From Prorocentrum cordatum (taxonomy: Eukaryota > Sar > Dinophyceae > Prorocentrales > Prorocentraceae): a stretch of DNA of 64,000 nt. The stretch is taken from assembly GCA_963575745.1 (NCBI GenBank), contig CAUYUJ010017782.1:744013-808012 (forward strand), given 5' to 3'. The position numbers were made by a program, and so were the translations under genes. This document shows positions 20,158 to 30,784 of the stretch, one piece after another (within the stretch, counting starts at the first letter, position 1; every line of letters starts with the position of its first letter). The notes beneath the pieces were generated by a model. That model saw nothing but the letters and a program-made list of their open reading frames with translations, had not been told where the DNA came from and made no database searches.

Positions 20158-20310
20158 AGGGATGATCAATTTCCCAAGGGTGCCCTTGCATCCTTGCCTC
20201 CTCGCCTCCTCGGTCATCTTCGGTTTATCCTCAGCCACTTTCGATGGTCAGCCCCGCTCGAAGAGCCTCGGCATGGGCGTCCAAGGCCCCTGCACCCTTC
20301 CCGCTCGAAT
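20158..20310 (+). repeat. Dispersed repeat family 2, copy 2
   Basis: Shares with 4612 and 49728 the blocks GGGTGCCCTTGCATCCTT, CAGCCCCGCTCGAA, CATGGGCGTCCAAGGCCC. Confidence 0.6.
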
Positions 20311-20544
20311 AGGGGACCGATTCCAAAATTGCTTTACCACGAACTTGATTTCTCCGTCGAACATACAAACAATACGTGTGATGCTCAATAGATTTACGGA
20401 GCATCCTACATATCGAAGACGCCTACGGCGAATCACCGCCGCCCCCTGCCTTTTTGGAAGCGCCTATGTGGCCGAACGTTGAGGCCAGACCTGCCAAGCT
20501 ATCGGACCACGTGTTCCCCGAATCGGTTTGGAAAGCCTTCGGGG

Positions 20545-21185
20545 AACACGTGGGCATCTTGAAGGTCATCTTGGCCGTCTTGGAGGCCTCTTGGGCAAGC
20601 TTTGGGCGATCTTTGGGGCTTTTTGGGCCGTCTCGGGCCAGCTTCGAGCCAACTTCGGCCATCTTGGTGGGTTCCTGGCACGTCTGAAGCCGTCGGAAGC
20701 CGTTTGGGGGGCCTCTATGGGCCGACTTGGGGCCCGCTTGGAATGCTCCAGGGCCGTCTTGGAGGCCATCTTGGGCGTCTGGGAGGCCATCTTGGGCGTG
20801 TTGGAGGCCTCTTGGGCCCTCTTGGGGCCCTCTAGGGGCCATCTTGGAGGCCACTTGGGCCATCATGGGGCTCTCTTGGGGGCCTCTTGGGCGATCTTGG
20901 GGGCTTCTTGGGCCGTCTTGAGCCGTCGGAGAGCCGAAAAGGCGCAAATGCCAAAATCCTTCAAAAACCAAGGGAAAATCAATGATTTTGGCCTCTTCGG
21001 ACTCTCCTGGAGGACCTCTTGGAGGCCTCTTGGGCCGTCTGGGAGGCCTCTGGGGGGCCTCTTGGGCCGTCTTGGGCCGTCTTGGACTCTCTTGGGCCGT
21101 TTTGGAGGCCGTCTTGGACCATCTCGGGCGGACTTGGAGGCCATCTTGGGCCATCTTCGCGATTTTTTGAGGATGTCCCGGGCGA
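20545..21185 (+). repeat. GGGCC(G/A)TCTTGG-type minisatellite
   Basis: Degenerate tandem array of TCTTGGGCC(G/A)(T/C)CTTGGAGGCC units, the same family as 9715-9870. Gly/Leu/Trp-rich ORFs on the plus strand and Pro/Gln/Lys-rich ORFs on the minus strand are artefacts. Confidence 0.8.
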
Positions 21186-21549
21186 AACTGCCGTTTTTGG
21201 GCATTGACAGATGGATTTTGGGAAACGCGCGGGTGGCCGGCGGGACGGGCCGAAGCCCACTGGGGAGTTCTTTAGAAAAAGAACCAAAACCAAAACCTGA
21301 ATCATCCAGCACGCCGTGCACCCCTGCAAGCAGGGGGCGGCGGATCTAGTGGCCTTCGGCCCATCCCGCCACCGTACCTGGGTGGGCTCTTGAGTTTTCG
21401 TTGGGATCTCGTGGCACGCCTCTGGGGGGACGCAGTTTTGAGGCCTCTTGGGGTTCTCTTTGATACCACGGTCTCAGTCCGCTCGAGAATTGTGGTCCGA
21501 ACATCTTATTGGAAAGAGGTGCGATGCTGAGTTCTGTGGGAAGGTGGCG
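21186..21549 (+). other. Intron 4 sequence between minisatellites
   Basis: At 21345-21390 the string GGCCTTCGGCCCA(T/C)(T/C)CCGCCACCGT also occurs at 9645-9668, directly before the same minisatellite family, so it probably belongs to the array's flank. Confidence 0.5.
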
Positions 21550-21715
21550 TATCTTCCACCTCGACACCGACGATGACACCGTCGACGACGACGTCGACAA
21601 GGTTGATGACGACAACGATGACGACAACGATGACGGCCTCTTGGACGGTGACGTCAAGGTTGACAACGACGGCGACGGCGACGTCGATGATGTCGACGAT
21701 CGACGAAATCGATAG
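21550..21715 (+). repeat. GAC/GAT triplet tract
   Basis: GACGACGAC/GATGAC triplets encoding poly-Asp in one plus frame; a degenerate microsatellite. Confidence 0.8.
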
Positions 21716-21934
21716 ATCCGAGGGTCGCATTTGTTGAGCCGACAGCTGTTCCTCGATCTCGGCCTCCGATGGCTATTTTCGAGCGCCAGAGCCGTCAAAA
21801 CGGAACCCGAGACGCAATAGTAATGTCGAAGAAGATGTTGGGCCTCGGATTGCACATCCTCCAATTGGATTGTTAATGGGTAGCGGCAATGTCCGTAGCC
21901 CCTTTGGTTCAAGGAGGGCTCGCAGGTTGGCAGG

Positions 21935-22990
21935 ATGGGAGGCAAAGGAGATCCGAATTGGAACCTGAAGTGCAGCAAGTGGACCCTTCGTTCTGGCTGT
22001 CTACGACGCTGCCCAGATCACAACCCCGACTACGTGGAGGACGCCGTCGATGTGGACGTGGAGGAGTACCGCCCGTGCAACAACTGCTCTTGCCCGTTCC
22101 CCAAGTCTGGCAACTCCAAATCCGCGTGGGAACATTGAGGGCGAAAGCAAGGCGCCGTCTGCCTTGACTGCGAAGCAAATGAGGAAGCGTGGGAGTGCCA
22201 ATGCATTCATTCGAAGAAGTCGCCAGCAGTCTTTGCCTCATCCATGCGGCACAGCAGGCGAGCTCGAGATCGATGGGTGGTTTGCCTGGACTGCGAGGGG
22301 GCGCCGGAGGAGCGGCAGTCATTCGGCCTGTGCAAGACTGACAAGCCGAAGTCGGAATGCCCATCTGGACACTGGGTGGATCGCAGCAGGCGCGATCGTC
22401 TTCTCATGTGCTACGGATGCTGGCGCCCGCAGTGCAGAGAGCCAGGCTGCCAAACATGCAAGACATGCAGACGCCCGAAGTGCATGAAGGGCGCGAGCTG
22501 CCAGGGGCCGATGTAGCCGCTGAATTCTCTGCATGCCCCGAAGTGGTTGGCGGATGACGCGTGTTTCCCGTGCCACGCTTTGCAGGGCCTGCCTTGCAAT
22601 GGGGGGGCGCCGATGGAGCGGCGCACATGCGTTTCTTGCAAGACGGAGAAGACAGGAATAGTTCCCGCTCGGGCAGTGGAAGGATCGCAGTAAGCGCGGT
22701 CGTACTCTCAGGTGCTACGACCTGCTGGCACCCGCAGTGCACGGGCACAACCTGTTCCTATGCGGGCCGTGCCACAAGCCGCAGTGTTCGCCTTGCGTAA
22801 AGTGGAAGACGAGGGCGGGCTTTCAGACGGATCAACTGAAAAGCCGCGGGCGGCCAGGTCGCCGGTCGAAACGCGTCGACTGCTGCCGCCCGAAGTGCGC
22901 GGTGCCTTGGCGCAGGGCGCGCGCGCAATGCCGGGGGGGAAGGTGCAGTTGGAGGAGGGCGAGTTGCAAAGGCGTCGCAGGGTCGCTGAA
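21935..22990 (+). pseudogene. Cys-rich finger repeat protein, frame-broken
   Basis: Several plus frames carry dense Cys pairs: CNNCSCPF near 22078, and in the ORF 22244-22516 the series VCLDCEGAP, CYGCWRPQCREPGC, QTCKTCRRPKC. In another frame from 22737 the series LFLCGPCHKPQCSPCVKWK occurs. The recurring pattern C-x2-C-x4-C-x4-C-x2-C with Arg/Pro between is that of tandem zinc-binding motifs in dinoflagellate proteins of unknown function. Breaks at about 22140, 22515 and 22700 prevent one open frame. Whether they are decay, short introns or sequence errors cannot be told here. Confidence 0.45.
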
Positions 22991-24234
22991 TCCTAAAGAG
23001 ATGGCGAAGTCACTGTTTGAAGTAGATTTTATCTTGTGCGAGACCTGGCCGATGGTTATTGCGTGCGTGGCCGGGGGCGCCGGCGGTCGCGCGCGCGTTG
23101 GGGCGGCGCCGGAGAAGAGCCGCGCAGCCGTGCGGGCGAAGAAGAACACATGTAACGGCGGCGTGGGCCTGACGGCGGAGAAGAGCAAGAAGTCGTTCGC
23201 AGGATCTATCGCGTAGATGTGGCGTATTTTTGAAACCAATGCGTATAAAATGGGGGCGAATGGATTGTTTGTTTTTGCGTCGCCATTCGAGCGCGTGTGC
23301 TCCCGCGTCATTGGCGGGGGGAGGCCGTCGCTCGAGGTTGTTGCAAATTCCTGCTCAGCAGGGGCGTAATCCGGGCAAGTTGGCGCGGGGTAGTCGTGGA
23401 TGTCAGTGGTGTCAGTGGGGATGCGGCCTCGCAGATGCCCGCTCTGAGCAGTGTGCCGCGGATAATCGTTGATGCGAAACAGGGAGCCATGCAAGAGCGT
23501 GCGGCGCAGCTTCGCAGACTTTCGCGCTCTTCGCGCGGCGCGTGATAACGAAGTGCTCGGAGTGAAGCTGGTGCCCTGCAGGGCGCGCGTGTCTCCTGAA
23601 CCTCGATTGAGAATTCGCCGCGATAATGATGGCGCCCCAGTCGCGCTCTATGCGGTAGACGAAAGCGTTTCCATTCCATTCGTCTCCGTCGTTCGCTATC
23701 GCCCCCGCGAGGCCGCGCTGAAGGGGGTGTCGGCGATATTTGCTCTGGCGCGCGCAATGAAAGCGCGCGCGGGGGCCGAAGGACAACGCGACGACGTCGA
23801 CGATGCCCGAGTCTGGGTATGCGGCCTTGGATGTCGCGCCACTCGAGGCGCGTTGCGCGCGTGCTTGAAGTGGTGCTGGTCATGCGCCGGTCGAGGTGTT
23901 CTGTTTGCACGCCTCGAGTGGCGCCGACGACGCGATGCTTGAAGCGCGTCGTTTGCCCGCGTTTAGTGGCGGCGACCAAGTCTCACTTGATGCGCGTCGT
24001 CTGTGCGTTTTCGCGGTGAAAGGCAAGGGCCGCTTGAGGCGCGTCGTCTGTCCGCCTCGCGCGGTGCCCGTCTTGCTGCTTGAGGCATTTGCCAGAGGCA
24101 TGTCGTCTGTTTGCTTCCTGTTGTGCCGGCCCGGTCTCGCTTGCGTCGTGTCGTCTGCGTGCCTCGAGTGGCGCCGGAGGTCGGCCTCTCGGGGGTTTTT
24201 GGGCAACAGTTTTGACGTCTCTTGGCGGTCGTGT
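22991..24234 (+). other. Intron 4 sequence, mixed
   Basis: Open plus frame at 22991-23216 is Lys/Ala/Gly-rich with no match. From 23800 to 24180 a degenerate unit containing (C/T)GCGTCGTCTG and GCCTCGAGTGGCG repeats about every 60 bases. Confidence 0.35.
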
Positions 24235-25040
24235 CGCGGTCTTGTAGGGGCTTCTTGGGCGCTCCTGGGTCATCCTTGGTGCCTCTTGGGTGCCTCTTGG
24301 GGCCGCTCGGGGCTTCCTCGGCGCCTCCTGGGGCCATCTCGGGATGGAGAGCTAGAAGTTTCATTCTGCGGGGCCCCCGGGCCCCTCTTCAGGCCATCTG
24401 GCGCTCTTTGGTCTGGCTCGAGGCCCTCGGGGGGCCGTCTTTGGGCCCTCCTGGGCCGTCTCGGGGCGCTCTTTGGGGGTCTCCTGGTTTGTTTTGAGGT
24501 GATGTGGTGGGGGGGGGGGGCCTCCTGAGGGGTGCGTCCTTGGGAGCTGTCTTGGGCCGCCTCATGGGGCTCGCTTGGGGTGTCTTGGCGGCCTCTTTCT
24601 TGGGTCGTCGCGAGGTCATCGTGGGCCGATCTTTCGGCGACTCACTGGGGTCCTCTCGGGGCGGAAAGTTGGAATTTTCATGTCGTGGTCCTCCCCCCAA
24701 ACCCGTCTTGGGCCCATCTTAGCGCTCTATGGCTCTCCTGGGCCGTCTCGGAGCGCTCTTGGGGTTCTCGTGGATTGTCTCGGGGTGATTTTTTGGCTTT
24801 CTAGGAGCGTCGGAACGCCGAGGTGGCGACGGCGCTAAAGTCCTCCAACGACCAATAGGAAATACATGGTATTTGCCTTTCGGGGGTGTCCTGGGCCGCT
24901 TCTTGGGGCTCTCTTGTGGCGGCTTGGCGGCTTCCTGGGCCGTGTTGAGGTCGTCGTGGGCGTCGTGGGCCGGATTCTCTCGGGCTGTTTGGGAGGTCTT
25001 TCGGGGCTCTCCCGGCCCGTCTTGGGGCCCTCGTGGGCCC
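24235..25040 (+). repeat. GGGGCTCTCTTGGGCC-type minisatellite
   Basis: Two arrays (24235-24345, 24430-25040) of the CTTGGG(G/C)CC family interrupted by a less repetitive stretch, with a G-run at about 24510. Confidence 0.7.
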
Positions 25041-25278
25041 GGGCAATTCGCGCGACAGGCCGCCAGAAAACCCAGGGGCGCGCGCGAAGACCCGAGAGAT
25101 GGGGCAATTTGGGCTCCGGGGCCCTTCGAGACTCCTCAGGATTGAGGGCTGAGGCTTAGGGGGTTATGCAAAGGACTTGAGGGCGCGCCCAATCCGTGCG
25201 CGGAGGCGCGGTGGCGGATGACGGGGGGCGTCTTCGGGGTGCGATGAGCGAGCTGGGCGTCGTGGCCGAATCTGCAAT

Positions 25279-25345
25279 ATATATATATATATACATATGT
25301 ATCTACACATATACATACATATATATATACAGATATATACATACA
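25279..25345 (+). repeat. TA/TACA microsatellite
   Basis: ATATATAT followed by ACATACAT-type dinucleotide and tetranucleotide repeats. Confidence 0.9.
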
Positions 25346-25399
25346 TACGTATATAATACTAGTAAGCCTTTAATGGTCGAGGGTGGCGGGGTGCGCGGC

Positions 25400-26735
25400 G
25401 CCATTCGTTGGCGGATCCGCCAAGACAGCGATTTCGCTTGAGACATCCTCGCAAACGCGAAGTCTTCGCGGCATCGCGTTTAACAGAGACGAGCGTTTCG
25501 CTGGAGACATCTTCGAAACATGGGTCGCCGCGAAATTCACTCATGCGTAAAAATTTGCGCTGGCGAAAAGCGTCTTCGAAATGCGAGAAGCGAGCTGGAC
25601 GTTCTGGCTGAATCTGCATCATATCTAATAATATCTTAGTACTTGGGGGTGGCGGCGCGCGCGGCGTTTGACCGGAATCGTCTTCGTGGTATGAGAAGTG
25701 AGATGGGCGTTGACTGAATCTGCATCAGAAATGATAGAGTTCTCACTAATATAGGGTGGCGCGCCGCAAGGCATTTTTCGTTAGTGGATTCCCCCGAAAG
25801 CGATTTCTCTCGAGACATCGCCCAACAAATGCCATCTTCGCGACATCGCGTTTGACACAAACAAGCGTTTCGCTAGAGACATCCTCGAAAAGCTGATCGC
25901 CGCGAACTTCATTGTGTAAACGTTTGCGTTTTAATTGACGTCCTCGCAAACGTGAGATGTTGCCGGATGTGTTTTACCGCCGTTTATGTTGAAAACGGCG
26001 TTTTCGCCAGGGACACTTTCAGAGCTTGCTCGGCAGCGCGGCGGACCAGACAAAAGAGCACGGTACATCATTTGCATGTTGGGGACATCCTCAGCGCAAA
26101 TGATATGTTCTCAACATCTCCTTGACATCGTTCTTGATGTGTTTCAAGATGAGGAAATGAGAGCACCAAAAGGGCTTGATTATGGCTCCAAGGGCGCCTT
26201 GATGACTACTGAAAATGACGATTTCGCTAGGGCATCCTCAACGCATGGAAACAATACAACAGCTTTTTTTGGTTTGAGAACTGCTGTTCTAACCTCGTCT
26301 TGGAATCTCTCGTGAAAAGGCTTCGACGCGGCCCGAGCCAGTCTTCTAAAAATGGCGGTTTTGCTAGGGACATTCTTAACGCATATGTGTGTGACATCGC
26401 GTTGGAATGTTTGGGATGTCGTCGAGGCAGCCACAAGCGAGCCCCAAGCGAGGCCCAATATGACCCCAAGAGCGCCCTCGAGGTTCTTCACATTTAGCAT
26501 TTTGTTCGAGACATCCCCACCCCAATGAATTGTTCGCAACACCGTCGTTCACAGAAACAAGCATTTCGCCCGAGACATCCGCTGGGCACTTAACAACGCC
26601 GCGAATGTAACAAACGTGTGGAAATGGGGATATCGCCTCAGACATCCTCGAAACATGAACTGCTCAAAAGTCAAAAGGCTGATTTCCTGCGCGTTAAGAC
26701 TGAGCCTCTCTTCGCCTGAGAGATCTTCAGAACAT
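25400..26735 (+). repeat. R segment, copy 1 (GAGACATCCTC repeat)
   Basis: Contains about a dozen occurrences of a 20-base motif TTTCGCT(A/T)GAGACATCCTC (variants CCAGGGACAT, CCCGAGACAT) spaced 60-150 bases apart with diverged sequence between. It aligns in order with 39116-40060 and 44240-45140. A partial extra copy occupies about 25400-25620. It is followed directly by the 20-bp minisatellite. No coding function is evident. Confidence 0.75.
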
Positions 26736-27290
26736 GGGCAGGATCGCGGTAGTCCTACAAGCAGAAGCACGGCAAAACATGCAGGGGCACGGCAGAACAC
26801 ACAGGAGCACGGCAAAGCACACAGGGGCAAGGCATAACCCAAATAACACGCGGGAGCACGGCAGAACAACCAGGAGAACAGCAAAACACACAGGAGCACG
26901 GCAGAACACACAGGAGCACGAGGAACACGGCAGAACACACATAATGCACAGGAGCACGGCGAAACAATCAGGAGCACGGCAGAACGTGCAGGTGCACGGC
27001 AGAACACGCATAACACAAAACATACAGGAACAAGGCAGACCGCACAGGAGCACGGCAGAACACAGGGGCAGGAGGGGCACGGCAGAGCACGGCAGAACAA
27101 GCGCGAGCGCGGCAGGATACGCGAAAAACAGGAGCACGGCAGAACACACAGGAGCACGGCAGTACACAGGAGCACGGCAGAACACGCAGGTGCACGGCAG
27201 AACTGACGGCGGAACACGCAGGAACACGGCAGAACACACAGGGGCACGGCAGAACATGCAGGATCATGAGGAGCACGGCCGAACGCACTT
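26736..27290 (+). repeat. 20-bp minisatellite GGAGCACGGCAGAACACACA, array 1
   Basis: About 27 units of the 20-mer with point variants. Since 20 is not a multiple of 3 and the unit lacks stops in most phases, long ORFs appear in several frames on both strands (Cys/Val/Leu/Ala/Pro on minus, His/Gly/Arg/Thr/Gln on plus). They are artefacts of the repeat. Confidence 0.95.
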
Positions 27291-27597
27291 TTTGGTCGGC
27301 GGGGCGAGAGCGAACCTCTTCCGTTAAAAGCTAGGCGGGCTCCGCACAGCTGTAATTAGGGAGACAGGGCGCAGGAAGGCGGGGCCTCGGGCGGCCGGGG
27401 CGGGCGGGGCCTGGGGGGCAGGCGGTGCCAAAGAGCTGGCTCTGGAAAAGGTGCGCCGCGGCCGGGGCCGGGGGCGAAGACCCGGGGGGCGAGCGATGTG
27501 GTGTTGCCGTCAACTGCGCGTCGCGAACACCAGCCTCAAGCGCTGCAGAGGAGGACGTGCCATTTGAACAGGTCGACGCCCAGGGGGGGCAGAGCAC

Positions 27598-27715
27598 CGC
27601 GAAGGCGATGAGCAACGTTGTGCCACCGGATGGTGCGGGGGAGGCCCAGGTGGAAGAGGAGCACCATGAAGGCGATGTGCAACGTTGTGCCACCGGGTGA
27701 TGCGGATGAGGCCCG
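27598..27715. repeat. Tandem duplication, period 68
   Basis: The string GATG(A/T)GCAACGTTGTGCCACC occurs at about 27607 and 27675 with conserved flanks (GGAGGCCC / GATGAGGCCC). Confidence 0.7.
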
Positions 27716-28048
27716 GGGTGGTAGTCCAATCCGCGACCAGGTAACGGCCTGCTTGAGGTACGGCCACAGACGAGGGCCGTTCGTGACCGACATGATGTCG
27801 GTGGAGTGCAGGTGGAATTTGCCCTGCACCGTCAGCGGTTGAATGCGGGCATCAGCCGCGCACGATGCGCTGACACCCGCGTTGCCGAGGGCCGGGCCTG
27901 AGCCGCGCAGCGCCATGGGGGGCGGGGCCGCCGAGGCGGCGAGGTGCAGCGCCCGGCGCCGGGCCGAACGCGCGCAGCGCCGGGCGCTGCCGCCATGGGA
28001 AGGGGGGAAGCGAGCGGCGGGGGGGAGCGAACGGGGAGGAGAGAGGCC

Positions 28049-28270
28049 GGCGCGCCGCGCCAGCCGTCGTCGTGCCAGCCCACACCGTGGGTGCTCACGT
28101 GGGGGGACTGGGCCCCGATGGGTACAGGGAGGACACGCGGTCCCAAAACATGTTGAAGACAGGGCGCGCCGCGCCAGCCGTCGTCGTGCCAGCCCGCACC
28201 GCAGGTGCTCACATGGGGGGACGGGCCCCGATTGGTACAGGTAAGACACGCGGTCCCAGAACATGAGGAT
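28049..28270 (-). repeat. In-frame tandem duplication, period 114 (38 codons)
   Basis: GGCGCGCCGCGCCAGCCGTC starts at 28049 and again at 28163, and similarity continues to about 28270 (GACACGCGGTCCCA). In one minus frame both copies read SPHVST(H/C)G(V/A)GWHDDGWRGAP. A third partial match is at about 28370-28412. It lies in the 3' part of the antisense element. Confidence 0.8.
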
Positions 28271-28350
28271 AGGTGAGGGGGGGGGGAGGAGCAGGTGCAG
28301 TCGGAGACCCGGTGGACCAGCAAGCAGTCGCTGCGCGTGGGCCGTGCTCG

Positions 28351-30109
28351 TCACAAGTGCAGTGGGGGTACAGGTATGGGGGGAAAGGAAGACACGCGGT
28401 CCCACGTCAGGTGAATAGGGCGGGGGAAGGGGGCACAGGTGGTAGGAGTGTGGAGGCGGTCGCGTCGTGCCGCGACAGTGCGAGGAGGCCAGGTCGCCGG
28501 CTGGTCAGCGCCGCGGGCGTTGTCCAGTCCAGTTGTCGTTGTACCCGGCGCTGCGCGCCTGGTCCTTTCCGCGCCCATCGCCCTTGGCGACCTCTCTTTT
28601 CCTCCGGACGTCTTGGTATAGGGCCTTCTCCCGATCCCAGTCCACGTAGACGCCTGTGTTGCGAGACCGCGCTTCCACGTGATGGTTGCTGGTGTCCATG
28701 TCTTCCAGGAATTTGCCAATTATCCAATGCTGTCAGCGGTTCGGGTCGAAAGCGACTTGGTCTTTGGATTTGCCTTTGCCCTGCTCCTTGCACATGTGCC
28801 TGCACCGCGAGTGCCGGGCTTCCTTGAAGTGGTAGCCCCCTTCCGCCTGCAGCCTCTTCAGGTGCGCGACTGCTGTCTCGTGGCCGGCGCTGCCAGCCGA
28901 CGCGGAAGATTGTCCGCGCCCGGCTGGGGTCGGGGTGGCGGCGATCATCCTTGTGGTAAGAGCTGCGTGGTTCTGGCTGGCGCCAGGGGGTGTTCCCTGT
29001 GCCCCTGCCTCTGTCGTTGTCCTGGTTCCAGTAGCGCTCCCTGGTTCTGTCCCAGTCGTTGGCGTCGTGCTTGCGCCACGGTGCCCCCGCTGCGCCCTTG
29101 TTGCGGTCGCGGTCGCGGTCGCGGTCGCGCCCCCCTGCACGGGTCGGGTCGCCGGTCTCTCTGGACGCGCTTCACCGCCGTTTCGTACGACTCCCATTCG
29201 ACTGGCTCCCGCGCCCTGCTGCGCAAGCGTTCTAGCTGGTGTGCAGGGAGGGGGTTGAGTGCTGGTTGTCTGTCTGCCGGGCCTTTGGACCGGGTCCGCG
29301 TGTGCAGCTCCCGGTTGTCGGCAACGGCCTCCAGAAGCGCGATCGGTTCCGTGGGCGCGTCGGCGGCCTTCTGGTCGGTACTGCTTGAGTCGTGCTCAGG
29401 ACTGCTGCGTCGTTCGTTGCGAGGGCTCAACTTGGCTTGGCGTGTCGGAGTCTGAGGATGAGGAGACCGCGTGGGCCGTGCTGAGGGCCTCTGCGAGGCT
29501 CAGCTTCTTCTCCTGTTCCTGGTCGTCGTTGGTCCAGTCGGGGTCCTCCTCCTTAGGGGGCACGAGGGGTGCAGGTTCGTAGGTGGGATCCTGTGCTTCT
29601 GCATGCGGCGGGCAAGGTTCGAGCTTGGATTCGGTCCGCGTCCCTTCTGAGGGCGTCACTTTGTCGCCCCCGATGTCGGCGCCGAGCCTGGGGCTGTCGT
29701 GGGCCGCTGGTGCCTGCGCCCCGCGCGCCATGCTGTGGGCGCTGTCCAGGAAGGCTGCCGCCCGGAGCGCTGCGTCCCCGCGGAGGACGTTCACGCGTAG
29801 CGTCCTGTTACCGGTGCCCCATGCTTCCAGCTGCCCGCTGCCGATCTGGGCGAACTGGGTCCGCCTGTCCTGTTCGCGGGCCAAGACGTTGAGGACGGGT
29901 CCGGATACCGCTCCGTCCAGGGGCTGCGTCGATAGGGGCTCGGTGCTGTCCGCAGTGCTGAACCGCCTGGCGCGGGGGGGGTGTCGCTCCTGATGGCCGC
30001 GTAGTCGCCGCCCTGGATGCACGGGCCGTCTGTTGCGAGCGGGCAAAAGGAGCCCGTGATGGGCGTGTCCGGGACTCGCCCTTGCTGCCGCTCGCGGCTG
30101 CTGGGCCAC
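28351..30109 (-). pseudogene. Element 3' coding region: acidic then basic, disordered, possible finger
   Basis: Overlapping minus ORFs (30109-29396, 29430-28945, 29197-28733, 28719-28351) look like one frame broken several times. The first is rich in Glu/Asp/Ser (KEEDPDWTNDDQEQEKK), the next Arg/Gln-rich, and the third ends with AHLKRLQAEGGYHFKEARHS and RCRHMCKEQGKGKSKD, where His and Cys residues could bind zinc. A nucleic-acid-binding, gag-like role is possible but is only inferred from composition. Confidence 0.35.
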
Positions 30110-30162
30110 CGTGAGTGGGCGGGCGGGGTGTCAGGCGCCTTTCCTTGGCGGGTCTTGGGGGC

Positions 30163-30531
30163 TCAGCTTGGTTGGAGGTGTGGTCGGGGTGCGCGCCCGC
30201 TCGGTGGGCGGTGTGCTGCTGGGGCTCGCTGCTGGACGTGTTCCCTGGTGGGTGGCTGGGCGGAAGCCGTGGCGCTGGGGTCGCAGGCAAGGTGTTGCTG
30301 CTTGTCCTTGGGATGTGGCGGAAGTGAAGTGTGGAGGCGCTCGTAGTAGATGCGCTCTTCCTCGTCCCGGGCGGCAGCGCGTCGCAGCACTTCCTCCTTG
30401 TTGGGGCGTGCTGCGTCTTCTGACGACGAGGCGGGGATGCCCTGTAGTGCGTCGAGAGGTCTGGATCCTGCGCTCGGATATACGTCAGGGCCGTGCCTGT
30501 CGAGTACCTGTTTCGCTGCTGACGGGGCCAT
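30163..30531 (-). CDS. Element ORF of unknown function, 122 codons
   Basis: Helical, charged middle part (RRAAARDEEERIYYERLH) and Pro-rich tail. It follows the methyltransferase frame on the same strand and precedes the disordered 3' region. No family is recognised. Confidence 0.3.
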   Translation of the reverse strand: MAPSAAKQVLDRHGPDVYPSAGSRPLDALQGIPASSSEDAARPNKEEVLRRAAARDEEERIYYERLHTSLPPHPKDKQQHLACDPSATASAQPPTREHVQQRAPAAHRPPSGRAPRPHLQPS

Positions 30532-30784
30532 GTCTCATTTGTGGATCAGGCACTCCTGGCAGTGCCAGCCCGCGCGCCAGCGTTTTGTCCGGTCATCTCC
30601 CTCATTCGTTGTGTGGGTGGGAGCCCGTGGACCAGGTTAAAGCCGGCGCGGGGCCCTTCTGGGTCAGCGGCGTGCCCGTGCATGCCAGGGTAAGCCTGCC
30701 CTGGCCCCCGTCTGTGCCCCTCTGTGCCCGGGGGGCAGCCGTCGCATCGCCAGAAGCCGACATTCTTCTAGTGGAAGTGGGAGA

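Noticed and set aside
26549-27288. Long minus-strand Cys-rich ORFs over the 20-bp minisatellite (also at 38530, 42568, 45391, 46380)
   Set aside because: They exist in several frames at once, follow the 20-base period and include unrelated LINE or R sequence; they are artefacts of the repeat.
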